Origin: Tachypleus tridentatus
Lineage: Eukaryota; Arthropoda; Merostomata; Xiphosura; Limulidae
Assembly: GCF_004210375.1 (NCBI RefSeq)
Contig: NC_134834.1
Coordinates: 148,895,009 to 148,959,008, forward strand
DNA: 64,000 nucleotides
Direction of reading: 5' to 3'
This document shows positions 25,561 through 35,481 of this stretch, in pieces. Below the pieces are notes generated by a model, which was not told where the DNA came from, ran no database searches, and saw only the letters and a program-made list of their open reading frames with translations. How positions within the stretch are numbered: position 1 is the first letter of the stretch; every line of letters begins with the position of its first letter. The position numbers and the translations under genes were made by a program.

Positions 25561-25626
25561 GTGGTGTTGACTAGCTGCATTCTTTCTAGTCCATCAAAGC
25601 TAAATTAGGGACTGTCACTACAAGAT

Positions 25627-25901
25627 GGCCCGACATGACCAGATGGGTTAAACGTTCGACTCGTAATCCGAGAGTTGCGGGTTCGAATCCCACTCACACC
25701 AAACATGCTGGCCATTTCAGCTGTGGGGTGTTATAATGTGACGTTCAATCCCACTATTCGTTGGTAAAAGAGAAGCCCAAGAATTGGAGGTGGGTGGTGA
25801 TGACTAGCTGCCTTCCCTCTAGTCTTACACTGCTAAATTAGGGACGGCTATCGCAGATAGCTCTCGAGTAGCTTTGCGCGAAATTCAAAAACAAACAGTA
25901 A
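25627..25901 (+). repeat. SINE-A nested in the older copy, second insertion
   Basis: It starts GGCCCGACATGACCAGATGG and ends in CAAAAACAAAC. A short AAGAT repeat (25622-25626, 25902-25906) flanks it. The old SINE resumes directly after. Confidence 0.88.
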
Positions 25902-26280
25902 AAGATAACACTCGTGTAACTTTGTGAGAAATTTAAAAACAGAAGAAATTCATTGTTACTTGCAACAACTGAACCTATAAGTCAGTCACCCTGATAAAGA
26001 AAACAACTGTCTTTCCCAAATCTTACAATTACCCACCTTTCCTTTATATTCAGATTATAGCATAAACAAACCAGGACCCTTTATCTTATCGTTCTACTGG
26101 TAATTATCACAACTTCGCTAACACCAGTGTAAGATAATCTTTCCATCTCCAAAATCATATAGTCCTTTGAAAATGTTTCAATAAAATATTATAATTTCTT
26201 AGATAAGTAGACTAAAAACTGTGCCGCTAACGAGTTGTTATTGGCGAGCGATTCGATCCTGGGTCCTCTTGACGGAAGTC

Positions 26281-26462
26281 GAGTGGCCTATGGAATGGGT
26301 TGCCTTCAGATATTCTGGAGGCAGTAAATTAGAGTGGATTTAAAATAAACTTAATAGATATATAACTGGCAAGGGCTGGCTTTAGGTTTTTTCAGTTGTT
26401 TTAGTTTGGCTTATAGAATGAGACAGCAGAGATGAACCAACAGGTCCATTGTTGTCTCTAGA
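26281..26462 (+). pseudogene. LINE 3' end fragment (RT C-terminus plus 3' UTR)
   Basis: The plus strand encodes a W-N-G-L-P motif and LPSDILEAVN (26300-26329), then a stop and SGFKINLID. This is the conserved C-terminal end of CR1/Jockey-type polyproteins (WN.LP.DVVEA...FK..LD). A downstream stretch, GAGATGAACCAACAGGTCC, recurs in related form in the copy at 20696-20812. Orientation is opposite to the RT fragment at 26640-27010, so the two are separate insertions. Confidence 0.6.
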
Positions 26463-26639
26463 CATTGTTATAAACGTATCAATACAGAAACAGTTCTTAG
26501 AACTTCCTTAAAGACGCCTGCAGGTTGACAGCTGAAACATTGGTAAAACTAATTAGCAACTTCATTAATAGCTAGATACTAATTATTAATTAGACTTCGA
26601 TGATCGTATAAGCTACTGACCCTGACAAGGAGTGATACA

Positions 26640-27010
26640 CGATCACCACAACTTTACCGCGAGGTGATCCAAATTAGGTTAATTTAAATGCGTTACTTAA
26701 AAGTCGTTCGTCAGATATCTGTCCAACTTACAAATTGATCCGAGTTATCCTTTAATATTTCAACATGATTAATAGAGCTGCTTTATCGATGTTATTAACG
26801 TAAGAGAGAAAAAATATCAAAGACCCAAGAACACTGATCAGCAAAACACTCCATAACTGATGAGGATTCAGTTTGATTAGACCATATTATCCAACTCATA
26901 CTGGTGTGATTCTCCTAGCTAATCAGTTGTGTGTCACTTTATCAAAAGCTATTTGAAAATTCAAGTCTACACCCTTTCTATCGTCCGGATAGCAAGTAAC
27001 TCCATTGAGA
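26640..27010 (-). pseudogene. LINE reverse-transcriptase fragment (CR1/Jockey-type)
   Basis: Read on the minus strand, 26990-26932 translates as YPDDRKGVDLNFQIAFDKV followed by THN. This matches the RT signature in which GVD..F....AFDKVPHN precedes the palm. Further on, 26835-26776 reads SVLGSLIFFLSYVNNIDKA, the equivalent of SVLGPLLFLIYVNDI. Stops (TGA after THN, TAA further on) and a shortened gap between the two motifs show decay with an internal loss. The catalytic FADD box is not recognisable. The clade is inferred from motif style. Confidence 0.75.
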
Positions 27011-28260
27011 GAAAGAAAAAAATAGATAATAGATGAACAATGCATTATTAATAAGTAATACATTTGTCATATTAGAAGAAAATAAGCTAAGTAATAAGTA
27101 ATATTCAAATATTTTTAGTTCTTTTTTAAAGAGAAAAATAAACTAGATAGTAAGCAATAATTAAGCGCTACTTCTATGGTAAGTATGAGATTTAAAAAAA
27201 ATCAAATAGTTTCGTAAAAATTTCAAATTTCTCTTAAACCTAAAAGTTCAGTCACAAAAATAATATTTGACATTTGGAAGGTTATAAACTTGGGATGTAA
27301 ATTTTTAAATATCATACGTAATCAAAGTTTTGTGTTTATTTCCGCGATTTTGAATTAACTTTGCAACGCCATTTCCTGAATTGTATGAATATTTTATGTT
27401 TCGAAACATTTGCCTACTTTAACGATAAACTTTCAGAATTACGAAAGTGTTCTTACATTACAGAACCAGTTAGGCTTAGCTGAAATTCGTGTATTTGGCA
27501 TCTTAACGATGAATAATAAAATAAAACTCAGACAAGGTTTCGTATGTTTATTGCTGTATAACAATGAAATAATAGTCCAGCATGAAATTCGTCATGAATA
27601 CAGGTTTTCATATGAAAATGTATGCAGCAACAAGACTCGTCGTATATCTTGTTCCCCATATTGAATTGCAAGGTGGCCTTCATCGAAAATCAGTTTTATT
27701 CAAATCTACACGTAGAAATGGCATCTTAATACCCAAAACTATACTTTTCTTGTCCGATATTTTATTATAGTATTGAATTTAATGTAAGAAACTTCCTAGT
27801 TTCGATACAGTTATGAGTTAGTTTACAATACAATTTATAAATAGCATTGTGAGTCCAGCTAAGAGATTTCATCACTCGGTAATAGCATCTCATAAGGCAC
27901 ATTTCCTACATTTAAATTTTTTTGTAAATCATAGTTACGTAGCTAAATATAAAATTATTAAAACAAACGATTAAACCTGTCATGTAGCACATGCATTAAG
28001 ATGCACACCTGTTACACTTATACCACAATATGAAACATTATCCATCATTAATGTGAAGTTTATTCAAAGAGATAAAGACAACACTTAAGGCACTAACAAG
28101 TATCCCGACATTATTGTACTTTATGTCTTAATAATTATTTGATTCATCCATGTGTAATCTTCTTCATTGTAGACAACGCGAAGTCTATCCCAACTATCAC
28201 GGTATTATTTGATAAATTGTTTAGAACTTAGTTATGTAGATGAACTGCTTGTTATAGAAA
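27011..28260. other. No gene seen
   Basis: AT-rich. Two overlapping frames (27410-27664, 27582-27770) have no recognisable domain or signal peptide. Confidence 0.55.
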
Positions 28261-28345
28261 CACAAGTACAGAGGACGACGTGTCGAAAATCTTTCGCCTT
28301 TTATCTTTAGGCAGTTGTTGTCCATTCAACTGACTCTTATCAGGG
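28261..28345 (+). repeat. Copy of the interspersed motif found in the 34.9-kb hairpin
   Basis: GAGGACGACGTGTCGAAAAT, TTTCGCCTTTT and GGCAGTTGTTGTCCATTC resemble, in order, the arms of the foldback at 34941-35090. The family is not identified. Confidence 0.45.
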
Positions 28346-28534
28346 TCTTTTCAAGCATTAATCTTTGTGGTAGTTGTTGGCATGGCACCGGTCGAGCTCA
28401 TCACAGGACTTGGAAACCTTTGGTATGGTTGTCCATAGATACTCGATCCACTCGAGCCCAACCACCATTATAGTTCAGAGACTATTGATTGACAATTTAT
28501 ATGTATATCAAGAGTAGTAAGAAGTTCTGTTTAC

Positions 28535-28790
28535 ATACTATACAGGAGTGGCCTACATTGGAGATATATTTTTTCCGTTGTTTATCTTTCTTGGACAAAG
28601 AGAAGTACTTTCTGATCTAGATCACGTTATTAATTGAGCAATTGCAACCTACAAATGTATGAAAGAAGACCTCGCATTTGCTTGGACGAAGAATATTGAC
28701 AGTGAATGTATAAGAACACTTTTTTCCAGCTCCAAAGGTAATCTAATACTGTTGGACGTGTAACTATTGCACATTGACAATGCTCAAAGG
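28535..28790 (+). other. Unassigned open stretch with one in-frame stop
   Basis: One plus-strand frame is open for about 42 codons (GVAYIGDIFFPLFIFL...), has a single TGA, and stays open for another 46 codons (AIATYKCMKEDLAFAWTKN...) before a TAA. The protein-like composition suggests a relic of a mobile-element gene or a decayed exon. I recognise no family. Confidence 0.2.
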
Positions 28791-29338
28791 TACAAAATCA
28801 GTGTCCACTTCTCAGGGTCATTAGCGTATCTATCGTGAGCTACATGGGCTTCGATGTAAGGAGTCTGTTATCTGCCTTTTTCTGATAGTCTGTGTTTATT
28901 GAAACCAAAATCAAGAATATCCTTATAATGGGTTCTGAGAACCTTGACATCCTTCAGGTTCACAGTTGCTAAGAGCTCGCATGCAACTCAGATTTATTCT
29001 CATCTGCACTCGCAAAGTTATATCAGTCGCACGGCAGACCTGTGTTTGATGTGAATCTCGTGCGAACATCTTGTTCATGTTTTTTTTTATGTTTTAGGCT
29101 TCAAGAAATGTTACTGTCCCATAGAAAGCCTTCTTACAGTTTCAATTTGTTTGGTAACATATTATAAATAAACATATGTTGTATATATTTCAAATTTCGT
29201 TGCTTTAGCTGGTGACTAAAATGCTTACCATCCAACATTTTGGCATCTACAAGTGTTTCATCTGAAACTAGTTATTTAGTCTAGTTCTGTATTAATTTGA
29301 AGACAACTTGTCGATTTAAAAACTAGCTGCACAGTATA

Positions 29339-30030
29339 GTGTTCCTAAGGTTCATCACAAACGAAAGAAACAATGCTTCAAAACCGGATCATGTTTACAC
29401 AAGACTTCTGGTTCTCTTTAACAGGCTCATCAAAGAAGAAACAGACAGTGCTTCTAAACCGGATCATGTTTACCCAGGATTTCTGGTTCTCTGTAACAGA
29501 TTAATCATAGAAGAAACAGTGCTTCTAAACCGGATCATGTTTACACAGGACTTCTGGTTCGGCCCGGCATGGCCAGGTGCTTAAGGAACTCGACTCGTAA
29601 TCCGAGGGTCGCGGGTTCGAATCCCCGTCACACGAAACATGCTCACCCTTTCAGCCGTGAGGGCATTATAATGTTACGGTCAATCCCACTATTCGTTGGT
29701 AAGAGTAGTCCGAGAGTTGGCGATAGGTTGTGATAACTAGCTGCCTTCCCTCTAGTCTTACACTGCTAAATTAGGTACGGCTAGCGCAGATAGCCCTCGT
29801 GTAGCTTTGCGCAAAATTAAAAAAACAAGAAACAAACAGACTTTTGGTTCTCTGTAACAAGTTCATCACAGAAGAAATAGGCAGTGCTTCTAAACCGGAT
29901 CACGTTTACCTGGGACTTCTGGTTCTCTGTAACAGATTCATCATAGAAGAAACAGTGTTTCTAAACCGGATCATGTTTTCACAGGTCTTCTGGTTTTCTT
30001 TAACATGCTCGTAAAAGAAGAAATTCATGG
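29339..30030. repeat. Tandem repeat alternating 75/71 bp, about 5 units
   Basis: CCGGATCATGTTTAC starts at 29384, 29459 and 29530, then after a SINE at 29895 and 29966. Spacings are 75, 71, 75 (corrected for the insertion) and 71, so the true unit is a pair of 146 bp. An 81-codon frame here is just the translated repeat. Confidence 0.92.
29561..29838 (+). repeat. SINE-A inserted in the 75/71-bp tandem repeat
   Basis: Full-length copy beginning GGCCCGGCATGGCCAGGTGC. The repeat sequence GACTT(C/T)TGGTTC is duplicated at 29549-29560 and 29839-29850. Confidence 0.93.
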
Positions 30031-31102
30031 TGTTTCTCATTATATTCAAATGGTTTAGTAGAATAGTAAATTACAAAGGCTAGAAAAATGTATTTTGCTA
30101 TTTGCTGGTATTTAAAATGACGCACAGCTGATTACAAAGTTACACATTTTACATTTGTTGTAGGTGGGCGGGTGTTGTTAACTAGACACTGGGTTGGTTA
30201 AGTAAACCAACAGTTCAGTATTTTGAAAAATTCACGTTTCGTTTTTTTTTTCTGGATTCTCTCTTCTGTAATCTGCCCATGTTCAGATAAGTCAGGAAAT
30301 AAATACTGGGTAACTCCTGGAAATTAGAAAAATATGTAAATTTTGAGGCTTGGATTAACAAATTAAAATTAAAAGTTATACACATTTATAAAAACAAAAA
30401 GAGTGAAAGTAATGGATTAGAAATTTAAGTTTTGGTTTTTAAATTGTAGCTTCAGGACTGTAGTGTGCCTACTATGACTGCTAATGTAGGTAAATATCTA
30501 TTTCATTATCCAATGAAGTAAGACCACTTTGGTAGACGATAAGTCTAAGTTCCACGTGATTAGCACGTGGGGGTAACATGAAACAGCACTTAATATGCTT
30601 TTGGTTGTACAGTGTTTTTTAGACTGGCTCTTACGGGAAACAATGTCACGTGGAATGTTGAAAAAATTAAATAAAAATATTTAATGTACAAATAAAAATC
30701 TACCAGTGTTAGTATGTTTATATAGCGTAGCTAATTCCGATTTACTCGAAATGTCAGTAACCTACAACTGCAGCTTAATCCTCGATCTTGGTAATTCTGT
30801 ACTATCTAGATGGACATAATTCAGCCATCAAGAGCCTTTAAGATCCTCGAATAAAAATATTTGATTTATTATAATTTAGATAGTTTCATTCATTTGTCTA
30901 TTATTTGATTTTGTACTTAAGAAATTGATATGCGAGTCAGTTCATGTTAGCCTGTTTTTTATTTTCATAGATCATATTAAACTATGTAGGAAAACGGTAT
31001 TTCCTGAAGTTGATTTTCTGTAGTAACATACATTTCTTTAAATAAATAAGGAGAGAAAGGAAAAAAAATGTTCTATAGTTTCTTTGACGTGAAATAATAG
31101 GT
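30031..31102. other. No gene or repeat family seen
   Basis: AT-rich single-copy-looking sequence between two minisatellites. CACGTG E-box-like words occur at about 30553 and 30565. Confidence 0.55.
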
Positions 31103-31364
31103 GATTTAATAAACAGTACAAATCTAACAATGATTAGCAATAGGCACTGGAGCGACTAATTTTTATAGAGGATTTAATAAACAGTAGAAATCTAACAATG
31201 ATTAGCAATAGGCATTGGAGCGACTAATTTTTATAGAGGATTTAATAAACAGTACAAATCTAACAATGATTAGCAATAGGCACTGGAGCGACTAATATTG
31301 TGAAGGATTTAATAAACAGCAGAAATCTAACAATGATTAGCCATAGGCACTGAAACGATTAATG
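31103..31364. repeat. Tandem repeat, 68 bp x 4
   Basis: GATTTAATAAACAG starts units at 31103, 31171, 31239 and 31306. The first three are almost identical; the fourth has several changes. Confidence 0.96.
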
Positions 31365-31536
31365 TTTCAATTAAACAAAATATGAAGTGTGAGATTTCAA
31401 TATTTTTAAATTATTATGTTTAACTTTAATGTAGTTTTTTTACGATCGTGAAACGACAAATAAATGTGTATACTGTCGTCAGTTTGAGAACAGTTAAATT
31501 TGAATGAAAAGTAAATCCAAGATATATATTTAAGTT

Positions 31537-31655
31537 ACCCCCCTTCAAGTGACACAGCAGTATTTCTGCGGACGTATAGTACTAGAAACCGGGTTTCGAT
31601 ACCCGTGGTGGGTAGAGCAAAGGTAGCCCATTGCACAACTTTTCGCTTGACTTCA
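31537..31655 (+). repeat. SINE-B variant
   Basis: ACCGGGTTTCGATACCCGTG, GTGGGTAGAGCAAAGGTAGC and CAACTTTTCGCTTGACTTC mark the B box and tail. The head is diverged. Confidence 0.8.
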
Positions 31656-32376
31656 GACAAGTAATTAGTCAGGTATTTGTGGAATTATTTCTGGCAAAGC
31701 AACATCTAATTGTGATATTTTTATCGTTATGCAATAAAAACAAAATTGAAGCATGTAAATAATTAAAAACGTTTTTATTTATTGCTGTTTTAAGAGAGAA
31801 AGTTAGAAAAAATACTTGAATGCATTGATTACGTGTTACCTTTTCTTCGAACTCACGTCACTTCAACTTCTAATTTAAGTTACCTGATATTAATTAAATC
31901 ATTCCAGTGATTGATTAGAGTTTATTGTCGTGGTCGGTTTTATTTCTAGTACTTCCTGAATCTCGCCGCCAAGGTAATTACTGTTTGTCACTCATAGACC
32001 GTGTTTCCTACCCTCAAAAGTGTCCCCTGCGTCTTATAATGTAAAGTTCAGCTACCCAGCAAATGTTCTATTCTTTGTGCAGGATTAATGATTGCATTCA
32101 AAAATATTCCAGCATACCCGAGATCCCTAACAAGGGTGACCACGCTTTTTTTTTTTTTATTGAACCTAAATTTCAGTTTGAATCTACGTTGAACACCACA
32201 GAAACTTTAATTTTCTCTCCCAGGCTCAGCAACGTAGATTAATTCTTTAAATATAATAGGTAAAAGAATAATTTTTCCCTTGTATTTCAAAGAGAAGTTG
32301 TAAATTCGAGAGGTTTCTAAAACGTTTCTTTAAAATGCCTGATATTGATTTGTGGTAATATGTTTGTGTCATGTAT

Positions 32377-32377
<1 letters not shown>

Positions 32378-32408
<31 letters not shown>
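32378..32408. repeat. (CA)15 microsatellite
   Basis: Uninterrupted CA run. Confidence 0.98.
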
Positions 32409-32410
<2 letters not shown>

Positions 32411-32449
32411 ACATTCTCCTTCAAGCCTTGATGCTTTAATAATTTTTTA

Positions 32450-32498
32450 AACAGTGATTATATCCTGTATGTCATTAAAACAGGATATAATCACTGTT
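32450..32498. repeat. Perfect 19-bp hairpin
   Basis: AACAGTGATTATATCCTGT (32450-32468) and its exact complement (32480-32498) flank an 11-base loop. The loop and the end of the arm recur directly downstream as ATGTCATGAAAACAGGA. Confidence 0.93.
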
Positions 32499-33121
32499 AT
32501 GTCATGAAAACAGGAGGTGATAGTTTTATCATGGGTTCGTTAAACCATTAAAAAAAATTGAATGTTATTCTTCGGAGTAAACCTTAAAGCCTGTGACTTC
32601 TGAGTGATTTGGACTCAGTCGGTTTCTACTGTAGGGGGCGCTGCGAGGAGTATTGAACATTAAAAGGAACATTACTTGTACATTTTTAAACTGAAAGGAA
32701 CGATGAAATTCTGTTTTCAAACTGTGATATATAATTTCGTAAGGCAAATTTACCAAAGGCTTAGTATCTAGAAGACTTCTTAGTGAGATTTTAAAGTTAT
32801 TTTTCCTTAACTGCAACAGATATCTGTAGGGGGCGTAGTTTTATATTTCATAAAATAATATTTGAAATTTATCAAATTATAATGTCGTGTAGAGATACTT
32901 CATTTGCATGCTTTTCGGAAGGAAGTATTTCTATGTGTGTACAACTTTTAAATTACTTTAATTTTCAAAAGGAACAAGGTTTCATCTATCCTTGGAATAT
33001 ATAAATAACTCACAGTACCTGAAGAATAGAGTTCTCTGCCTAAGTTATCTACATAGATACAACTAAAAATAAACTCATCAGCAAATGTAGTCAAATATAG
33101 ATAAACATGATACCTAATAGT

Positions 33122-33243
33122 TGTTTATTTGTTTTTAAGCATTCAGCTCTACAATGGGCTACCTATACTGTGCCCACCGCGAGTATCTAAACCTAATTTT
33201 TAACGTTATAAACATTTAAACTTACTACTGAGCCATCACCCGG
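33122..33243 (-). repeat. SINE-B variant, minus strand
   Basis: AATGGGCTACC, TGTGCCCACCGCGAGTATC and AACGTTATAAACATTTAAAC are the complement of the SINE-B variant. The tail is the GTTTATTTGTTT end. Confidence 0.75.
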
Positions 33244-33345
33244 AGAGACAGCAGCAAGTTCACGAACTTGAAACGCTAAAACCTGGGTGTTCGATTCTCC
33301 GTGGTGAACACAGCAAATCATGCAGTGTAGCTTTGCTCTGAAACA
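33239..33345 (+). repeat. SINE-B, plus strand, abutting the Tc1 element
   Basis: ACTTGAAACGCTAAAACC, GTGTTCGATTCTCC and GCAGTGTAGCTTTGCTCTG are SINE-B marks. It is head-to-head with the copy at 33122-33243, and the Tc1-like element is inserted just after its tail. Confidence 0.75.
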
Positions 33346-33640
33346 TATACTCTTCAAAAAAAGAAACGCAAAAGGGATATTTTTGTTATTTTAAAGAGAA
33401 ATATATGTAATAACGTTACAAGCTCAGAGTATGTGATGTTACACGTGTTAAGGCACTGATTGTCAGACTAAAATGACAATAAACGTTGTGCACTTTGAAA
33501 ACGGAGGAAAACATCGGACTTTTCGCCAAAAGGCATGCGTGTCCAATAAATTTGTTTGAGAGATCTGCATGTTCTGCAAGGGCAACATGTGCAAAATCCC
33601 TATAAAAGTGACGGGTTCTCGGTTTCCATAGCTCAGTGTT

Positions 33641-33985
33641 ATGCCACCGACACGCAATACAGTTACGCCAAGACTGACTGAAGCACAACGCAACAACGCC
33701 ATTGGTCGCTTGGAAGCAGGCAAATCTCGATCAGATGTTGCCAGAGCTGTGAATGTCCACCCAAGCACCATCACAAGGCTATGGAATCGTCACCAACAAC
33801 ATGGATCAACTCGTGACCGTCCACGATCTGGCAGACCTCGTGTGACCACGCCCGCACAAGATCGCAACATCCGGTTACGTCACCTTCGGGATAGGACCAC
33901 CACTGCAACGTCTACTGCCTCAACCATACCAGGGCTGCGTAGGATTTCTGATCAGACCGTACGCAACCATCTACGAGATTCTTAA
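33641..33985 (+). pseudogene. Tc1 transposase, N-terminal half (DNA-binding domain)
   Basis: This 114-codon frame starts MPPTRNTV and holds the paired-type helix-turn-helix region of Tc1 transposases: LTEAQRNNAIGRLEAGKS, then DVARAVNVHPSTITRLW, then an AT-hook-like RSGRPR and a second HTH ending ISDQTVRNHLRD. It terminates at a TAA just after the deletion junction (about 33975-33985). In a neighbouring frame the sequence continues as EILKPHVQPIM, the part that normally lies shortly before the second catalytic Asp. The core carrying the first catalytic Asp is missing, so the product cannot be an active transposase. It could still bind TIRs if expressed, which is inference. Confidence 0.9.
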
Positions 33986-33992
33986 GCCCCAT

Positions 33993-34334
33993 GTGCAACC
34001 CATCATGGTGAACGTCAACGACGTTTTTCAAAATGACAACGCTCGTCCTCACACAGCCCGACTCACCACTGTCTTCTTGAGACACCACAACATCAACGTT
34101 CTTCCCTGGCCCTCCAGATCACCAGATTTAAACCCCATCGAACATCTTTGGGACGAGTTGGACCGACGTCTGCGACGGCGACAACCTCAATCGCAGACTC
34201 TACCTCAGCTTGCAGCAGCTTTGCAGGCTGAGTGGACAGCCATTCCACAGGATGTGATTCGTCATCTCATCAGTTCCATGAGCAGGAGATGCCAAGCAGT
34301 TATTGATGCTTACGGGGGGCATACTCGTTATTGA
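33993..34334 (+). pseudogene. Tc1 transposase, C-terminal half (second D and E of DDE)
   Basis: The open frame contains NDNARPHTARL with the second catalytic Asp, and SPDLNPIEHLWDEL with the catalytic Glu. There are 34 residues between them, giving the DD34E spacing of Tc1 elements. It ends normally at VIDAYGGHTRY and TGA/TTGA-containing sequence shortly before the right end. It is out of frame with the N-terminal half because of the internal deletion. The nominal ATG is internal to the ancestral protein, so this is not a separate gene. Confidence 0.9.
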
Positions 34335-34628
34335 CGTTGAGTGACGTTAAACTTCAACTAGTGAGCGTGGACTTCGCCTTTGCAGACTTTGGATGTTCAG
34401 CAGTGAATGTGCAAAGTTTCACACATGTCATAGAGAACTACCCGGAATAAACTTGTTAACAATGTGTCTTATATTTTGCCTTTTGCGTTTCTTTCTTTGA
34501 AGAGTATATAATAACCAACGGAAAGAGGGGGGTGATAGTTATTTGAATAGTTTGTTTAAACACCTGTTTATTTGTTTCTTATGAATTGGCTAAAGATCTA
34601 TTTTTGAGACGATGTTTTTTATATACTA

Positions 34629-34770
34629 GCGTATAACCCGCCGAAAACGACAGGACAACTACCTCACCCTATAGTATACCCTAACCTCACATTTTATAGC
34701 GAAATCTAGCTTAACCAACAAAGAGGCAGAGAAGTATAGTCGAGACAGTCAAACGTAGGTAAATTCGTTT
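34629..34770 (-). mobile_element. Possible Helitron-type 3' end
   Basis: On the minus strand this ends in CGGCGGGTTATACGCTAG followed by T, reminiscent of Helitron 3' ends (GC-rich palindrome remnant, then CTAG). The upstream boundary cannot be set. Confidence 0.2.
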
Positions 34771-34940
34771 GTGAACCAATCAAAATTAAGATCATTCATG
34801 AAATGAATTCGTAGCGTATTCGTAGAGTAAATTATTAGTAAAAAATCAGTTAGATTAACAACTTCTAATATGTTGAAAAGCCACTATGTTCCAATAATGG
34901 CTTTTATGCTATGTTGCTTAGCAACAAAAGTATAACCTGG

Positions 34941-35090
34941 TGAAACTTTGTAGAATGGACGGCAACTGCCTGTTGTGGAGACGCGAGTCTAGAGGAAGAC
35001 GTTTCGAAAATTTTCCGCTTTTCGAAATGTCGTCTTCTACACTTGTGTCTCCACAACAGGCAGATGCTGTCCATTCTGCAAAGTTTCATC
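34941..35090. repeat. Large imperfect inverted repeat (about 70-bp arms)
   Basis: TGAAACTTTGTAGAATGGAC followed by CTGCCTGTTGTGGAGAC on the left is mirrored by GTCTCCACAACAGGCAG and GTCCATTCTGCAAAGTTTCA on the right. The two arms also share a GAAGACG.TTTCGAAAA segment near the turn. The 97-codon minus frame here is an artefact of the foldback. Confidence 0.9.
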
Positions 35091-35481
35091 ATGAATACTC
35101 TGCCTAAACAATCTATCAAATAAAAGTATAACCTAATATTGTTGTTAGTCTCTGCACTGAAAGTATAAAATGAAATGTATAGACAACAAAACTGCAAAAA
35201 TATTTGTTAATTTTTTATATTGATTAAAGAAGTTTATTTTTCATTAAAACATTGGTGATATAACAGAACATATTAATGCAGAAAAGATTTAAGTTTAAGA
35301 TTGAATCGATATTTTTACTTTAATGATAAATTTTATGCATTTGATTCTAGGCTAGATGATCCCACACTACGTCATTACTTTAGGCTTAGTTTATCAACAC
35401 TCACTACACTTGTAAGGTTTCAAGGTACTCTCGTCACTAAAATCGTAATGGGCAGACAGTAATCTAGATACATGTACACTG

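Larger units (their letters stand above)
25127..25945 (+). repeat. Old SINE-A carrying two younger SINE-A insertions
   Basis: The old plus-strand copy is in three pieces: 25127-25278, 25561-25626 and about 25907-25945. The first gap is a minus-strand SINE-A flanked by GTGGTGTT. The second is a plus-strand SINE-A flanked by AAGAT. Joined in order, the pieces follow the SINE-A map from head to tail. Confidence 0.85.
33348..34506 (+). mobile_element. Tc1-like (DD34E) transposon, internally deleted
   Basis: The ends carry inverted repeats of about 30 bp: the left starts TACTCTTCAAAAAAAG and the right, reverse-complemented, starts TACTCTTCAAAGAAAG, both continuing AAACGCAAAAGG. TA dinucleotides at 33346-33347 and 34507-34508 match the TA target duplication of Tc1/mariner elements. 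The element is 1159 bp against about 1.6 kb for intact relatives. The shortfall is explained by an internal transposase deletion of roughly 120 codons. Its GC-rich coding part contrasts with the AT-rich flanks, and the TIRs are nearly identical, so the insertion is fairly recent. It lies immediately after a SINE-B tail. It could only move with transposase supplied in trans. Confidence 0.93.

Noticed and set aside
29339..29584. 81-codon frame with an internal repeat (SKPDHVY)
   Set aside because: It is a translation of the 75/71-bp tandem repeat and runs into a SINE head.
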